The position numbers were made by a program, and so were the translations under genes. Shown in pieces: positions 9,107-18,173 of a DNA stretch of 64,000 nucleotides (within the stretch, counting starts at the first letter, position 1; the number at the start of each line of letters is the position of its first letter). The notes beneath the pieces are model-generated. The model was not told where the DNA came from. It did no database searches and saw nothing but the letters and a program-made list of their open reading frames with translations. Source of the DNA: Kitasatospora indigofera (GTDB lineage Bacteria; Actinomycetota; Actinomycetes; Streptomycetales; Streptomycetaceae); assembly GCF_014655955.1 (NCBI RefSeq), contig NZ_BNBO01000001.1, positions 332,716 to 396,715 of the forward strand, in the 5' to 3' direction.

Positions 9107-10273
9107 GTGGCGACGGACGCCGGCGGCTCCGCGGTGATCGACAAGGACGGCCTGGACGCGTTGGTCGCGGTCCTCGCCGGCCGTGGCCGCACGGTCATCG
9201 GCCCGATCGTGCGGGACGGGGCGATCGTGCTGGCGGAACTCGGCTCCGGCGCTGACCTGCCCTACGGCTGGGGGGTCGAGCTGGAGGCCGGGACGTACCG
9301 GCTGCGGGCCCGCGAGGACGGCGCCGCCTTCGCGCACAGCGCGGGGCCGCAGTCCTGGAAGACCTTCCTGCATCCGCCCCGGGTACGCGAGTGGAGCGCC
9401 GACCGTAGCGCCGACGGCGACCTCGTCGTCACCGAGGAGACCGGCACACCTCCGGCGTACGCCTTCCTCGGGGTACGCCCCTGTGACCTGCGGGCCATCG
9501 CGATCCAGGACCGGGTCCTCACGGGGGGCAGGCACGCCGACCAGGGCTACCGCGGGCGCCGCGAGCGGGCCTTCCTGGTGGCGGTGGAGTGTACGGACCC
9601 GGGTGCCACCTGCTTCTGCGTGTCGATGGGCACGGGCCCGGCCGCGGGACCCGGATTCGACCTGGCCCTGACCGAGGTGCTGGACGCCGGGGGCCACCGC
9701 TTCCTGGTGCGCGCGGGGAGCGAGGAGGGCGAGTCGGTGCTGGCCGATCTTCCCCGGAGCCCGGCCGATCCCGCGACCCGGGAGGCGGCCCACGAGCGCG
9801 TGGCCGGGGCGGCGGACCGGATGGGCCGCAGCATGCCGCCGGTGGACCTGCGGACCCTGATGCGCGAGACCCTCACGGCCGGCCGCTGGGACGACGTCGC
9901 GGCCCGCTGCCTGACCTGCGGCAACTGCACCATGGTGTGTCCGACCTGCTTCTGCACCAGCACCGAGGACGTCACGGACCTGACCGGTGACCACGCCGAG
10001 CGGTGGCGGCACTGGGAGTCGTGCTTCGACCTCGACTTCTCCCACCTCCCGGGCGGCTCCGTCCGGGAGTCGCCGCGCAGCCGGTACCGCCAGTGGGCCA
10101 CCCACAAGCTCGGCACCTGGTTCGACCAGTTCGGCAGCTCGGGCTGTGTCGGTTGCGGGCGCTGCATCGTGTGGTGCCCGGTCGGCATCGACATCACCGA
10201 GGAGGCGCACGCGCTCCACCAGGAGCGGGAGAGCCGGGCCGCCCGCCCGCCGGGGCCGGAGAGCCCGGCATGA
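9107..10273 (+). CDS. NADP-type [NiFe]-hydrogenase beta subunit, two 4Fe-4S clusters
   Basis: A 388-residue iron-sulfur subunit of the sulfhydrogenase beta/AsrA type, carrying electrons between the small subunit and the flavin subunit. After an N-terminal alpha/beta region with the conserved LGVRPCDLRAIAIQD segment come two ferredoxin motifs: CLTCGNCTMVCPTCFC (about residues 268-282) and CVGCGRCIVWCP (about 347-358). A GTG start at 9107 follows GGGAGG by 4 nt. Its stop overlaps the next gene by ATGA. Gene order beta-cNMP-gamma-delta-alpha identifies a group 3b cytoplasmic hydrogenase. Confidence 0.9.
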   Translation: MATDAGGSAVIDKDGLDALVAVLAGRGRTVIGPIVRDGAIVLAELGSGADLPYGWGVELEAGTYRLRAREDGAAFAHSAGPQSWKTFLHPPRVREWSADRSADGDLVVTEETGTPPAYAFLGVRPCDLRAIAIQDRVLTGGRHADQGYRGRRERAFLVAVECTDPGATCFCVSMGTGPAAGPGFDLALTEVLDAGGHRFLVRAGSEEGESVLADLPRSPADPATREAAHERVAGAADRMGRSMPPVDLRTLMRETLTAGRWDDVAARCLTCGNCTMVCPTCFCTSTEDVTDLTGDHAERWRHWESCFDLDFSHLPGGSVRESPRSRYRQWATHKLGTWFDQFGSSGCVGCGRCIVWCPVGIDITEEAHALHQERESRAARPPGPESPA

Positions 10274-10740
10274 CCACCTCGCAGCACGGCTTCCTCGGCG
10301 GATTGCCACCCGCTCACCGGGACAGGCTCACCGCGTTCGCCCAGGAGGTCGAGATCTCCGCGGGTGCCCGGATCTTCGAGGAGGGCGGGGCGGCGGACCG
10401 GTTCTGGATCATCCGCTCGGGGGGCGCGGCACTGGACGTCCACGTCCCGGGCCGGCCGCCACCCGTCGTGGAAACCCTCGGCGAAGGCGATCTTCTCGGC
10501 TGGTCCTGGCTGTTCGAGCCCTACCGGTGGCACCTGGGTGCCCAGGCCCGTGGCAGGCTGCGGGCCGACGAGTTCGACGCGTCGCGCGTCCGTGCCGCGT
10601 GCGGGCAGGACCCCGCGTTCGGCCTGGCGGTGACCGGCGCCGTGGCGGCGGTGATCGCCCGTCGGCTGAAGGCCACCCGCACCCGCCTGCTCGACCTCTA
10701 CGGGCCACCCGGCGGCGGGGCCGGCGGGGGTGACGGATGA
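10270..10740 (+). CDS. Stand-alone cyclic-nucleotide-binding domain protein inside the hydrogenase operon
   Basis: A 156-residue protein made of one cNMP-binding (Crp N-terminal-like) domain: AGARIFEEGGAADRFWIIRSG followed by LGEGDLLGWSWLFEPYRWHLGAQA and a closing helix. There is no helix-turn-helix, so it is not a transcription factor. It overlaps both neighbours by 4 nt (ATGA), giving tight coupling to the beta and gamma subunits. The residues that contact the cyclic phosphate in Crp are not clearly conserved. It probably regulates or stabilises the hydrogenase; whether it binds cAMP or any nucleotide is unknown. Confidence 0.8.
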   Translation: MTTSQHGFLGGLPPAHRDRLTAFAQEVEISAGARIFEEGGAADRFWIIRSGGAALDVHVPGRPPPVVETLGEGDLLGWSWLFEPYRWHLGAQARGRLRADEFDASRVRAACGQDPAFGLAVTGAVAAVIARRLKATRTRLLDLYGPPGGGAGGGDG

Positions 10741-11570
10741 CGACACCTCATGCGGTCGCGCACTCCGCCGCGCTGCCGGTGCCCCACCGGGTCGTGACCC
10801 GCGCGGCCGAGGCGCCCGGCGTCGCCACGATCGTGCTGGAGCCCGTCCGATCGGCGCTACCGCCTTTCGTGCCCGGCCAGTTCGCCATGGTGTACGCGTT
10901 CGGCGTCGGTGACATCCCGCTGTCGGTGAGCGGGATCGACGGCGACCGGCTGACGCACACCGTCCGCAGCGTCGGTGCGGTCTCGGCCGCCCTGCAGGGG
11001 CTGGAGGCCGGCGCCACCGTGGGCGTTCGTGGCCCGTTCGGTACGGGCTGGGGGCTGCCGGCCGCGGCCGGGCGCGACCTGCTGGTCGTGGCGGGCGGCA
11101 TCGGCCTGGCACCGCTGCGCCCACTGGTACGCGCCGCTCTCGCCGCACCGGGGGAGTACGGTCGGCTGAACGTCCTGATCGGCTCCCGCACGCCGCAGGA
11201 CCTGCTCTACGCCCCGGAGACCCGAGGATGGGCGCCGCGGGCCCGTGTGCTGGTCACCGTCGACCGGCCCGACGGGCGATGGCGCGGTGACGTCGGTGTC
11301 GTCACCGCCCTGCTCGACCGCGCCGCCTTCGACCCGGGGACGGCGGCGGCCTTCGTCTGCGGTCCCGAGCCGATGATCCGCGCCACTGCGGCCGAGCTGG
11401 TGCACCGCGGCGCCGATCCCGGCCGGATCATGGTCTCGCTGGAGCGGACCATGCACTGCGCCACCGGCCACTGCGGGCACTGCCAGCTCGGGCCTCTCCT
11501 GCTCTGCCGCGACGGCCCCGTGGTCAGCTGGACCACCGCCGAACCACTCCTTCTGGTCAGGGAGTTGTGA
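10737..11570 (+). CDS. Hydrogenase gamma subunit, FAD/NAD(P)-binding with 2Fe-2S cluster
   Basis: A 277-residue ferredoxin-NADP reductase-like diaphorase subunit. The FAD region is [24 protein letters not shown], the nicotinamide-binding loop is [13 protein letters not shown], and the C-terminal [2Fe-2S] site is C240, C245, C248 and C256 in the segment [19 protein letters not shown]. It exchanges electrons between H2 and NAD(P)(H). It overlaps the cNMP-domain gene by ATGA and ends 1 nt before the small subunit. Dihydroorotate dehydrogenase electron-transfer subunits share the fold, but the operon settles the assignment. Confidence 0.91.
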   Translation: MTTPHAVAHSAALPVPHRVVTRAAEAPGVATIVLEPVRSALPPFVPGQFAMVYAFGVGDIPLSVSGIDGDRLTHTVRSVGAVSAALQGLEAGATVGVRGPFGTGWGLPAAAGRDLLVVAGGIGLAPLRPLVRAALAAPGEYGRLNVLIGSRTPQDLLYAPETRGWAPRARVLVTVDRPDGRWRGDVGVVTALLDRAAFDPGTAAAFVCGPEPMIRATAAELVHRGADPGRIMVSLERTMHCATGHCGHCQLGPLLLCRDGPVVSWTTAEPLLLVREL

Positions 11571-11571
11571 G

Positions 11572-12360
11572 ATGAATGCCGAGCCCCGCCGGCGCCCCAG
11601 GCTCGCGGTCTGGAAGTTCGCCTCCTGCGACGGCTGCCAGCTCACCCTGCTGGACTGCGAGGACGAACTGCTCGGCCTCGCCGAGCAGGTGGAGATCGCG
11701 CACTTCCTGGAGGCCTCCAGCGCGAGCGAGCCGGGCCCGTACGACCTGTCCCTGGTCGAGGGATCGGTGACCACCGCGCAGGACGTCGAGCGGATCCACC
11801 ACATCCGCGCCGTCTCCCGTCGCCTGGTGACCATCGGTGCCTGCGCCACCGCCGGCGGCGTCCAGGCGCTGCGCAACTACGCCGACGTGGCCGAGTTCCA
11901 GGCCGCCGTCTACGCCCGCCCCGACTACGTCGCGACGCTCGCCACCTCCACCCCGATCAGCGCCCACGTCCCCGTCGACTTCGAACTGCGCGGCTGCCCG
12001 ATCGACCGCCGCCAGCTCCTGGAGGTCATCACCGCCCACCTGGCCGGGCGCCGACCGGCCGTCCCCGCGCACAGCGTCTGCTTCGAGTGCAAGCAGCGCG
12101 GCACGGTCTGTGTCACGGTCGCCCACGGCACCCCCTGCCTCGGCCCGGTCACCCACGCCGGCTGCGGCGCCATCTGCCCCGCCTACGGGCGTGGCTGCTA
12201 CGGCTGCTTCGGCCCCGGCGACTCCACCAACTTCCCCGCCTTCGTCCCGCTGCTGCGCCGGGACGGGATGGACACCCTCGACGTGGTGCGGGTCCTGCGC
12301 ACCTTCAACACCGCCGCGCCCGAGTTCGACGCGGCCTCCCGCAAGGAGCTGGACCGGTGA
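11572..12360 (+). CDS. [NiFe]-hydrogenase small (delta) subunit
   Basis: A 262-residue small subunit with the proximal cluster start [11 protein letters not shown] (C19, C22), the [10 protein letters not shown] loop, the RGCPID segment and a cysteine-rich C-terminus ([11 protein letters not shown], then TPCLGP and [17 protein letters not shown]) that would hold further Fe-S clusters. There is no twin-arginine signal, so the enzyme is cytoplasmic, as expected for group 3b. It begins 1 nt after the gamma stop and overlaps the large subunit by GTGA. Confidence 0.92.
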   Translation: MNAEPRRRPRLAVWKFASCDGCQLTLLDCEDELLGLAEQVEIAHFLEASSASEPGPYDLSLVEGSVTTAQDVERIHHIRAVSRRLVTIGACATAGGVQALRNYADVAEFQAAVYARPDYVATLATSTPISAHVPVDFELRGCPIDRRQLLEVITAHLAGRRPAVPAHSVCFECKQRGTVCVTVAHGTPCLGPVTHAGCGAICPAYGRGCYGCFGPGDSTNFPAFVPLLRRDGMDTLDVVRVLRTFNTAAPEFDAASRKELDR

Positions 12361-13736
12361 CCCATCGCGGCTCCAGGGTGCTGCACGTCGGATCGCTCTC
12401 CCGGGTCGAGGGCGAGGGCTCCCTCCAGCTGCGGATCCGGGGCGACGAGGTCACCGAGGCGCGGCTGGCCATCTACGAGCCCCCGCGGTTCTTCGAGGCC
12501 TTCCTGCGGGGACGCTCCTACACCGAACCGCCCGACATCACCTCCCGGATCTGCGGGATCTGCCCGGTCGCCTACCAGCTGAGTGCCTGCCGCGCGATCG
12601 AGGACGCCTGCGGCGTCACCGTGGACGGCCAACTGGCCGCCCTGCGCCGGCTGGTCTACTGCGGCGAATGGATCGAGAGCCACACCCTGCACGTCCACCT
12701 GCTCCACGCGCCCGACTTCCACGGCTGCGCGAACGTCGTCGAACTGGCCCGGTCCAGGCGGGCCGACGTCGAGCGGGGACTGCGGCTCAAACAGGCGGGA
12801 AACGCGATCATCGAACTGCTCGGCGGCCGGGCCGTCCACCCGGTCAACGTCCGCCTGGGCGGCTTCCACCGGGTGCCCAGCAGGTCCGAACTGCGGCCCC
12901 TGGAAGAACAGTTGCGCAGGGCACGGGAGGATGCCGCGCTCACCGTGCGCTGGGTGGCCGGCTTCGACTTCCCCGAGGCCGGGTGCGACCACGACCTGCT
13001 CGCCCTGGCCGAACCCGACCGGTACGCGATCGAGTCGGGCACGCCGACCGTCATGCCCGCCCCGCACACCGCCGGACTGCCCGCCACCAGCCGGCGCGCA
13101 CTGCCCACCCGTACCTTCGGCGTCCGCGAGTTCGGCGACCACGTCGTCGAGAGCCAGGTCCCGCACTCCACCGCCCTGAATGCCCGGCTCGACGGCCGCC
13201 GCCACCTGACCGGCCCGCTCGCCCGGTACGCGATCAACGGCCGCCTGCTGTCCCCGATCGCCCTCCAGGCGGCCCAGGACGCCGGGCTCGGCGACCCGCG
13301 GCAGGGCGACGTCTGCCGCAACCCCTACCGCAGCATCGTCGTCCGGGCGGTCGAGGTGCTCCACGCGGTCGACGAGGCGCTGCGCCTCATCGACGCCTAC
13401 GAACCCCCGCCGAGTCCCTACCTCGACGTACCACCGCGCGCCGGGACCGGGCACGGGGCGACCGAGGCGCCGCGCGGCCTGCTCCACCACCGCTACACCC
13501 TCGACGCCCAGGGAACCGTCACGGACGCCGTCCTGGTCCCGCCGACCGCGCAGAACCAGGACGCGATCGAGGAGGACCTCCGTCGCACCGTGCAGGAACA
13601 GCTGCGGTCGGGCGATCCCACCGATGCCGAGCTGACCGCGCTGTGCGAGCGGGCCGTCCGTAACCACGATCCGTGCATCTCGTGTTCCACCCACTTCCTC
13701 GACCTCACGGTCGACCGGGCCGGGGGCGGCGACTGA
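12357..13736 (+). CDS. [NiFe]-hydrogenase large (alpha) subunit, group 3b type
   Basis: A 459-residue catalytic subunit. The four nickel-iron cysteines are present: C66 and C69 in [10 protein letters not shown], and C440 and C443 in DPCISCSTH. The motif ends at H446, followed by a 13-residue tail, [13 protein letters not shown], which is the expected substrate of the maturation protease encoded at 8436-8939. The residue after PVA is Tyr where many groups have His; I believe this is common in group 3b. A GTG start overlaps the delta stop. Expected reaction: reversible H2 oxidation coupled to NADP(H). Substrate preference cannot be read from sequence. Confidence 0.93.
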   Translation: MTHRGSRVLHVGSLSRVEGEGSLQLRIRGDEVTEARLAIYEPPRFFEAFLRGRSYTEPPDITSRICGICPVAYQLSACRAIEDACGVTVDGQLAALRRLVYCGEWIESHTLHVHLLHAPDFHGCANVVELARSRRADVERGLRLKQAGNAIIELLGGRAVHPVNVRLGGFHRVPSRSELRPLEEQLRRAREDAALTVRWVAGFDFPEAGCDHDLLALAEPDRYAIESGTPTVMPAPHTAGLPATSRRALPTRTFGVREFGDHVVESQVPHSTALNARLDGRRHLTGPLARYAINGRLLSPIALQAAQDAGLGDPRQGDVCRNPYRSIVVRAVEVLHAVDEALRLIDAYEPPPSPYLDVPPRAGTGHGATEAPRGLLHHRYTLDAQGTVTDAVLVPPTAQNQDAIEEDLRRTVQEQLRSGDPTDAELTALCERAVRNHDPCISCSTHFLDLTVDRAGGGD

Positions 13737-13765
13737 CCGTCCCGCGCCAAGCCCGGCCTGCCCGG

Positions 13766-14761
<996 letters not shown>

Positions 14762-14763
<2 letters not shown>

Positions 14764-15640
14764 ATCCCTGCGGTTCGGCGGCCGGCCGGGGCACCGTGAC
14801 GATCGGACAGTGGGCGTGGTGCAGCAGGCCGTGCGGCACGGAGCCGAGGCGCATGCCGGTGAATCCGCCGCCTCCGCGGCGCCCCACCACGACGGCGAGC
14901 GCGTGCTCCGAGGCCTTGGCCAGCTCCTCCACGGGATGGCCGTGGACCACTTCATGGGTCAGCCTCACGTCGGGGTACCTGCCGGCCCGGCCGGCGGTGG
15001 TCTCGGTCAGCAGCCGCCGGGGCTCCTGATCGGCCCGGAGGTCGTCGGTCCGGCCGAAGGGCTGTGACTGCCGGACCCAGATGGCACGCAGGGCGGCTCC
15101 GCGCCGGGCCGCCAGGTCGAAGGCGACGTCGACGGCGGCGGCCGACGAGGGGCTGCCGTCCACTCCCACCACGAGGTGGAGCGGGTCCTGGGTGACGTGC
15201 TCCGGCTCGCGCACGACCACCACCGGGCAGGTGGCCTGGGCACTGACCGGGACGGTCACCGACGAGGCGCTGAGGAACTCTTCGGCACGGGTCAGCCTGC
15301 GGGAGCCCAGTACGACGAGTTCCGCCCGCGCGGACTCCAGGCACAGGACCTGGCCCGGATTGCCGTCCACCAGGGCGGTGGCCAGCTCCAGCCGGGGGTG
15401 TCGCTCGCCCGCGAGCGCCGCGGCCTCGTCGAGAACCGCACGTCCGTCGGCGCGGAGTTCCTCGCGGTAGCTCTTTTCGAAGCCGTGACGGTCGGAGCCC
15501 GTCTCCGGTACGGCATGGACCAGCAGGAGGGGCAGTCGTCGGCGGTCCGCCTCGTCGGCGGCCCATGTCGCGGCGAGCCGACCGGGCCCTCCGGCGTCCA
15601 GGCCGAGGACGACCGGGCGGCGTTTGCTCGCGGGTGCCAT
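14762..15640 (-). CDS. Tandem-domain universal stress protein
   Basis: A 292-residue protein with two UspA domains. Domain 1 ([19 protein letters not shown] onward) has a degenerate nucleotide loop, [18 protein letters not shown]. Domain 2 ([18 protein letters not shown] onward) keeps a clear ATP loop, [19 protein letters not shown]. Tandem USPs such as Rv2623 are DosR targets in mycobacteria. The ATG follows GGAGGAG by 2-3 nt. It is divergent from the flavodoxin/ABC operon, and a palindrome pair lies in the 207-nt gap. Confidence 0.92.
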
Positions 15641-15723
15641 GGCTCCTCCACCGGGGATCGCGGGGCGGCCCGCCGAATTCGGGGCCCTGTTCGTACGGTA
15701 GGCACGGCCCGCGCCCCGGGGCA

Positions 15724-15758
15724 GGGCCGAGTGGCCCCGCCAAGGGGGCGAGCGGCCC
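15724..15758. promoter_or_regulatory. Paired 6-2-6 palindromes, putative DosR-like operator
   Basis: GGGCCG-AG-TGGCCC (15724-15737) and GGGGCG-AG-CGGCCC (15745-15758), centres 21 bp apart, lie between the divergent tandem USP gene (start 15640) and the flavodoxin gene (start 15848). They could control both directions. Confidence 0.55.
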
Positions 15759-15847
15759 TGGCTGGGAACCCCTGCGCGGGCCCACGCTGGAGCTGTCGGC
15801 CGAGAACCGGCCGCAAGACCCTGTCCGCCCCCTGCAGGAGGGCCGCC

Positions 15848-16357
15848 ATGAAGAAGCAGAGGATCCTCGTGGCCTACGGAAGCAAGCACGGCGCCACCGG
15901 CGGCATCGCCGACGAGATCGGCCGCACCTTGGAGCAGGACGGGTTCGAGACCGAGGTCCGTCCCGCCTCCGAGGTCCAGGACGTGACCCGGTTCGACGCC
16001 GTCGTGCTCGGCAGCTCGCTCTACGCGGGCCGCTGGCAGCGCGACGCCCTGAGGTGCGCCAGCCGCAACGCCGACGCACTGGTCCACCGCCCGGTCTGGC
16101 TGTTCAGCAGCGGCCCGGTGGACAGTTCCGCCGAGCAGCACGAGATCCCGCCGGTGCCCGCCGCGGCGAAGACGATGGAACACCTGCACGCCCGCGGGCA
16201 TGCCACCTTCGGCGGCAGTCTCACGACCGAGACCCCCGGCTGGATCGCCCACACCCTGGTCAAGCACGGCAAGGGCGGCGACTTCCGGAATCCCGAACGT
16301 ATCCGGACCTGGGCCCACCGGATCGGGAGCGAGCTGCGCTCCCAGGAACCGGAATAG
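15848..16357 (+). CDS. Flavodoxin-domain protein (HemG-like)
   Basis: A 169-residue flavodoxin-fold protein: ILVAYGSKHGATGGIADEIG is the FMN phosphate loop and VVLGSSLYAGRW the second loop, with the C-terminal VKHGKGGDFRNPERIRTWAHRI typical of the menaquinone-dependent protoporphyrinogen oxidase-like group. The ATG follows GGAGG by 6 nt. It starts 13 nt before the ABC ATPase gene on the same strand. A redox role in low oxygen is likely; whether it acts in haem synthesis or on another partner is undecided. Confidence 0.84.
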   Translation: MKKQRILVAYGSKHGATGGIADEIGRTLEQDGFETEVRPASEVQDVTRFDAVVLGSSLYAGRWQRDALRCASRNADALVHRPVWLFSSGPVDSSAEQHEIPPVPAAAKTMEHLHARGHATFGGSLTTETPGWIAHTLVKHGKGGDFRNPERIRTWAHRIGSELRSQEPE

Positions 16358-16370
16358 GGCCGGGGGAGAC

Positions 16371-17300
16371 GTGCGTCCCGTGCCCGCCCCGGTGCCGGCG
16401 ATCGAGATCAGTTCGCTGACCAAGCGCTACGGACCGACCGTAGGTGTCGAGCGGCTCGACCTCACCGTGGCCGCGGGCGAGGTCTTCGGCTTCCTCGGAC
16501 CGAACGGGGCCGGCAAGACCACCACGCTGCGCTGTCTCATCGGCCTGCTGCGGCCCACCGAGGGGCAGGTCCGGGCATTGGGCCTGGACCCCGTCGCCGA
16601 CCACCGGCGACTCGCCCCCGCGCTCGGTTACCTGCCCGGGGAGCTGCGTCTCTACCCGGAACTGACCGGACACCAGACCCTTCGGCTGCTCGCCGATCTG
16701 CAGGGTGCCCCGACACCCCGCCGCGCGGAGCTCTGTGAGCGCCTCGCCCTGCCGGATTCCGTGCTGGGCCGTACCGTGCGGGAGTACTCGCGCGGCATGA
16801 AGCAGAAACTCGGCCTGGTGCAGGCACTCCAGCACGACCCGGACCTCGTGGTGCTGGACGAGCCGACGGAGGGCCTCGACCCGCTGGTCCAGGAGACCTT
16901 CTTCGAACTGTTGGCCGAGGCACGGGCGGCCGGTCGTACCGTCCTGCTCTCCAGCCACGTCCTGCCCGAGGTGCAGCGGACCTGCGGCCGGGTGGCGATC
17001 GTCCGGGACGGGAAGCTGGTGACGGTGGAGAGCGTCGCGGCCCTGCGCGAGGCGCGGGCCAGGAGAATCCGGTTGACCTTCGCCGACGGCCTCGGGCAGC
17101 GCCCGCTCGGCGAGGCGGAGCGCTGGTCGCCGCGTTGGGACGGTGACCAGGTCGAACTCCTGGTGCCGCCCCGCCGGGTGGTGGACGCGCTGCGCGGCCT
17201 GCTGGCCCTCCCCGTGGCCGACCTGGCGGTGGAGGAAGCCGGCCTGGAGGAGGCGTTCCTCGACCTCTACCGGCAGGCCGATCCGGGGCCACCGCCGTGA
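16371..17300 (+). CDS. ABC transporter ATP-binding protein
   Basis: A 309-residue ABC ATPase with Walker A GPNGAGKTTT, signature YSRGMKQKL, Walker B LVVLDEPTEGLDP and switch His in LLSSHVLPEVQ, followed by the C-terminal domain seen in DrrA/CcmA-type exporters. A GTG start at 16371 follows GGGGAG. Its end overlaps the permease start (GTGA), so the two form one exporter. Substrate unknown. The partner permease carries a frameshift, so the transporter may be dead. Confidence 0.93.
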   Translation: MRPVPAPVPAIEISSLTKRYGPTVGVERLDLTVAAGEVFGFLGPNGAGKTTTLRCLIGLLRPTEGQVRALGLDPVADHRRLAPALGYLPGELRLYPELTGHQTLRLLADLQGAPTPRRAELCERLALPDSVLGRTVREYSRGMKQKLGLVQALQHDPDLVVLDEPTEGLDPLVQETFFELLAEARAAGRTVLLSSHVLPEVQRTCGRVAIVRDGKLVTVESVAALREARARRIRLTFADGLGQRPLGEAERWSPRWDGDQVELLVPPRRVVDALRGLLALPVADLAVEEAGLEEAFLDLYRQADPGPPP

Positions 17301-18110
17301 GCAGCCGCTTCCCGCTGTTCGGGCTGGCCCTGTACCGGCGCCGGCGGATGCTCGTCGCCCTGGTCCTGGGCATGGTCGTCTTCGAGACCCTCATCGTGGT
17401 CATCGCCGACACGCTCCCGCCGGCCCAGCTCTTCGCGGGCGGCGGGCGCACGCCGCCGAGCGCGTTCCGGGCGTTCAGTGGTTCCAGCGGTGACGTCTCG
17501 ATCGCCAGCTACCCCGGGCTGCTCGGCGCCGGGCTCACCCACCCCTTCTGGATCGCGATCCAGCTGACCGCCGTCGGCGCGCTGACGGCGGCGGCCGTCG
17601 CGGCCGACGTCGAGTCCGGGACGATCGAGCTCCTGATGGCCCGGCCGGTCTCCCGCAACCGGCTGCTGGCCGAACGAACGGCGGCCGTGGCGGCCGCCTC
17701 GGTGGTGCTCAACCTCGCGGCGACGTCCACCGTGGCGATCGGGGTCGCCCTGTCACCCCAACTGCACCGGGCCGTGCCCGTCAGCGGCGTGTTCGCGGCC
17801 GGGCTGCGCCTTCACCCTGTGTCTCACCGGCCCGGCACTGGCGGTGTCCGCGGCGGGCCGCAGCCGCTCCCAGGTGGTCGGTGCCACGATCGCGTTCGGC
17901 GCGGTCGGGTTCGCGCTGAACTTCGTCGCGCTCGCCTGGTCGAAGGCCGCGCCGTTGCGCTTCCTCAGCCCGTTCCACTACTACACGCCGGGCGACGCGC
18001 TCGCCCATGGCGCCGTCCCGTGGTTGTCCGCGGGCGTGCTCGTCGCCGTGGGTCTGGCCGGGGTCGCGGCGGCCTTCGGGCTCCTGGCCCGCCGGGACCT
18101 CGCCCCGTGA
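17297..18110 (+). pseudogene. ABC-2 type permease with a frameshift
   Basis: Two adjoining frames together make one ABC-2 permease of about 270 residues. The first frame (17297 to about 17808) covers helices from MLVALVLGMVVFETLIVVIA to VVLNLAATSTVAIGVAL; the second (about 17809 to 18110) runs from TLCLTGPALAVSAAGRS to the final helix and LLARRDLAP. One extra C near 17808, in GGGCTGCGCCTTC, accounts for the break. There is no slippery heptamer, so programmed frameshifting is unlikely. It may be a true mutation or a sequencing error. Confidence 0.75.
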
Positions 18111-18173
18111 CCCGCCGGGTGTCGTCGGCGCCGATCCGCGGCGGCCGGGGCCGGGGGTGGCGGACGGCCGGGC

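Noticed and set aside
12550..12600. Tyr instead of His in the L1 motif of the hydrogenase large subunit as a sign of inactivity
   Set aside because: All four nickel-iron cysteines and the protease tail are intact, and I believe this Tyr is usual in group 3b enzymes.
17800..17815. Programmed frameshift in the ABC permease
   Set aside because: No slippery heptamer or following stable structure is visible; a simple extra base explains it.
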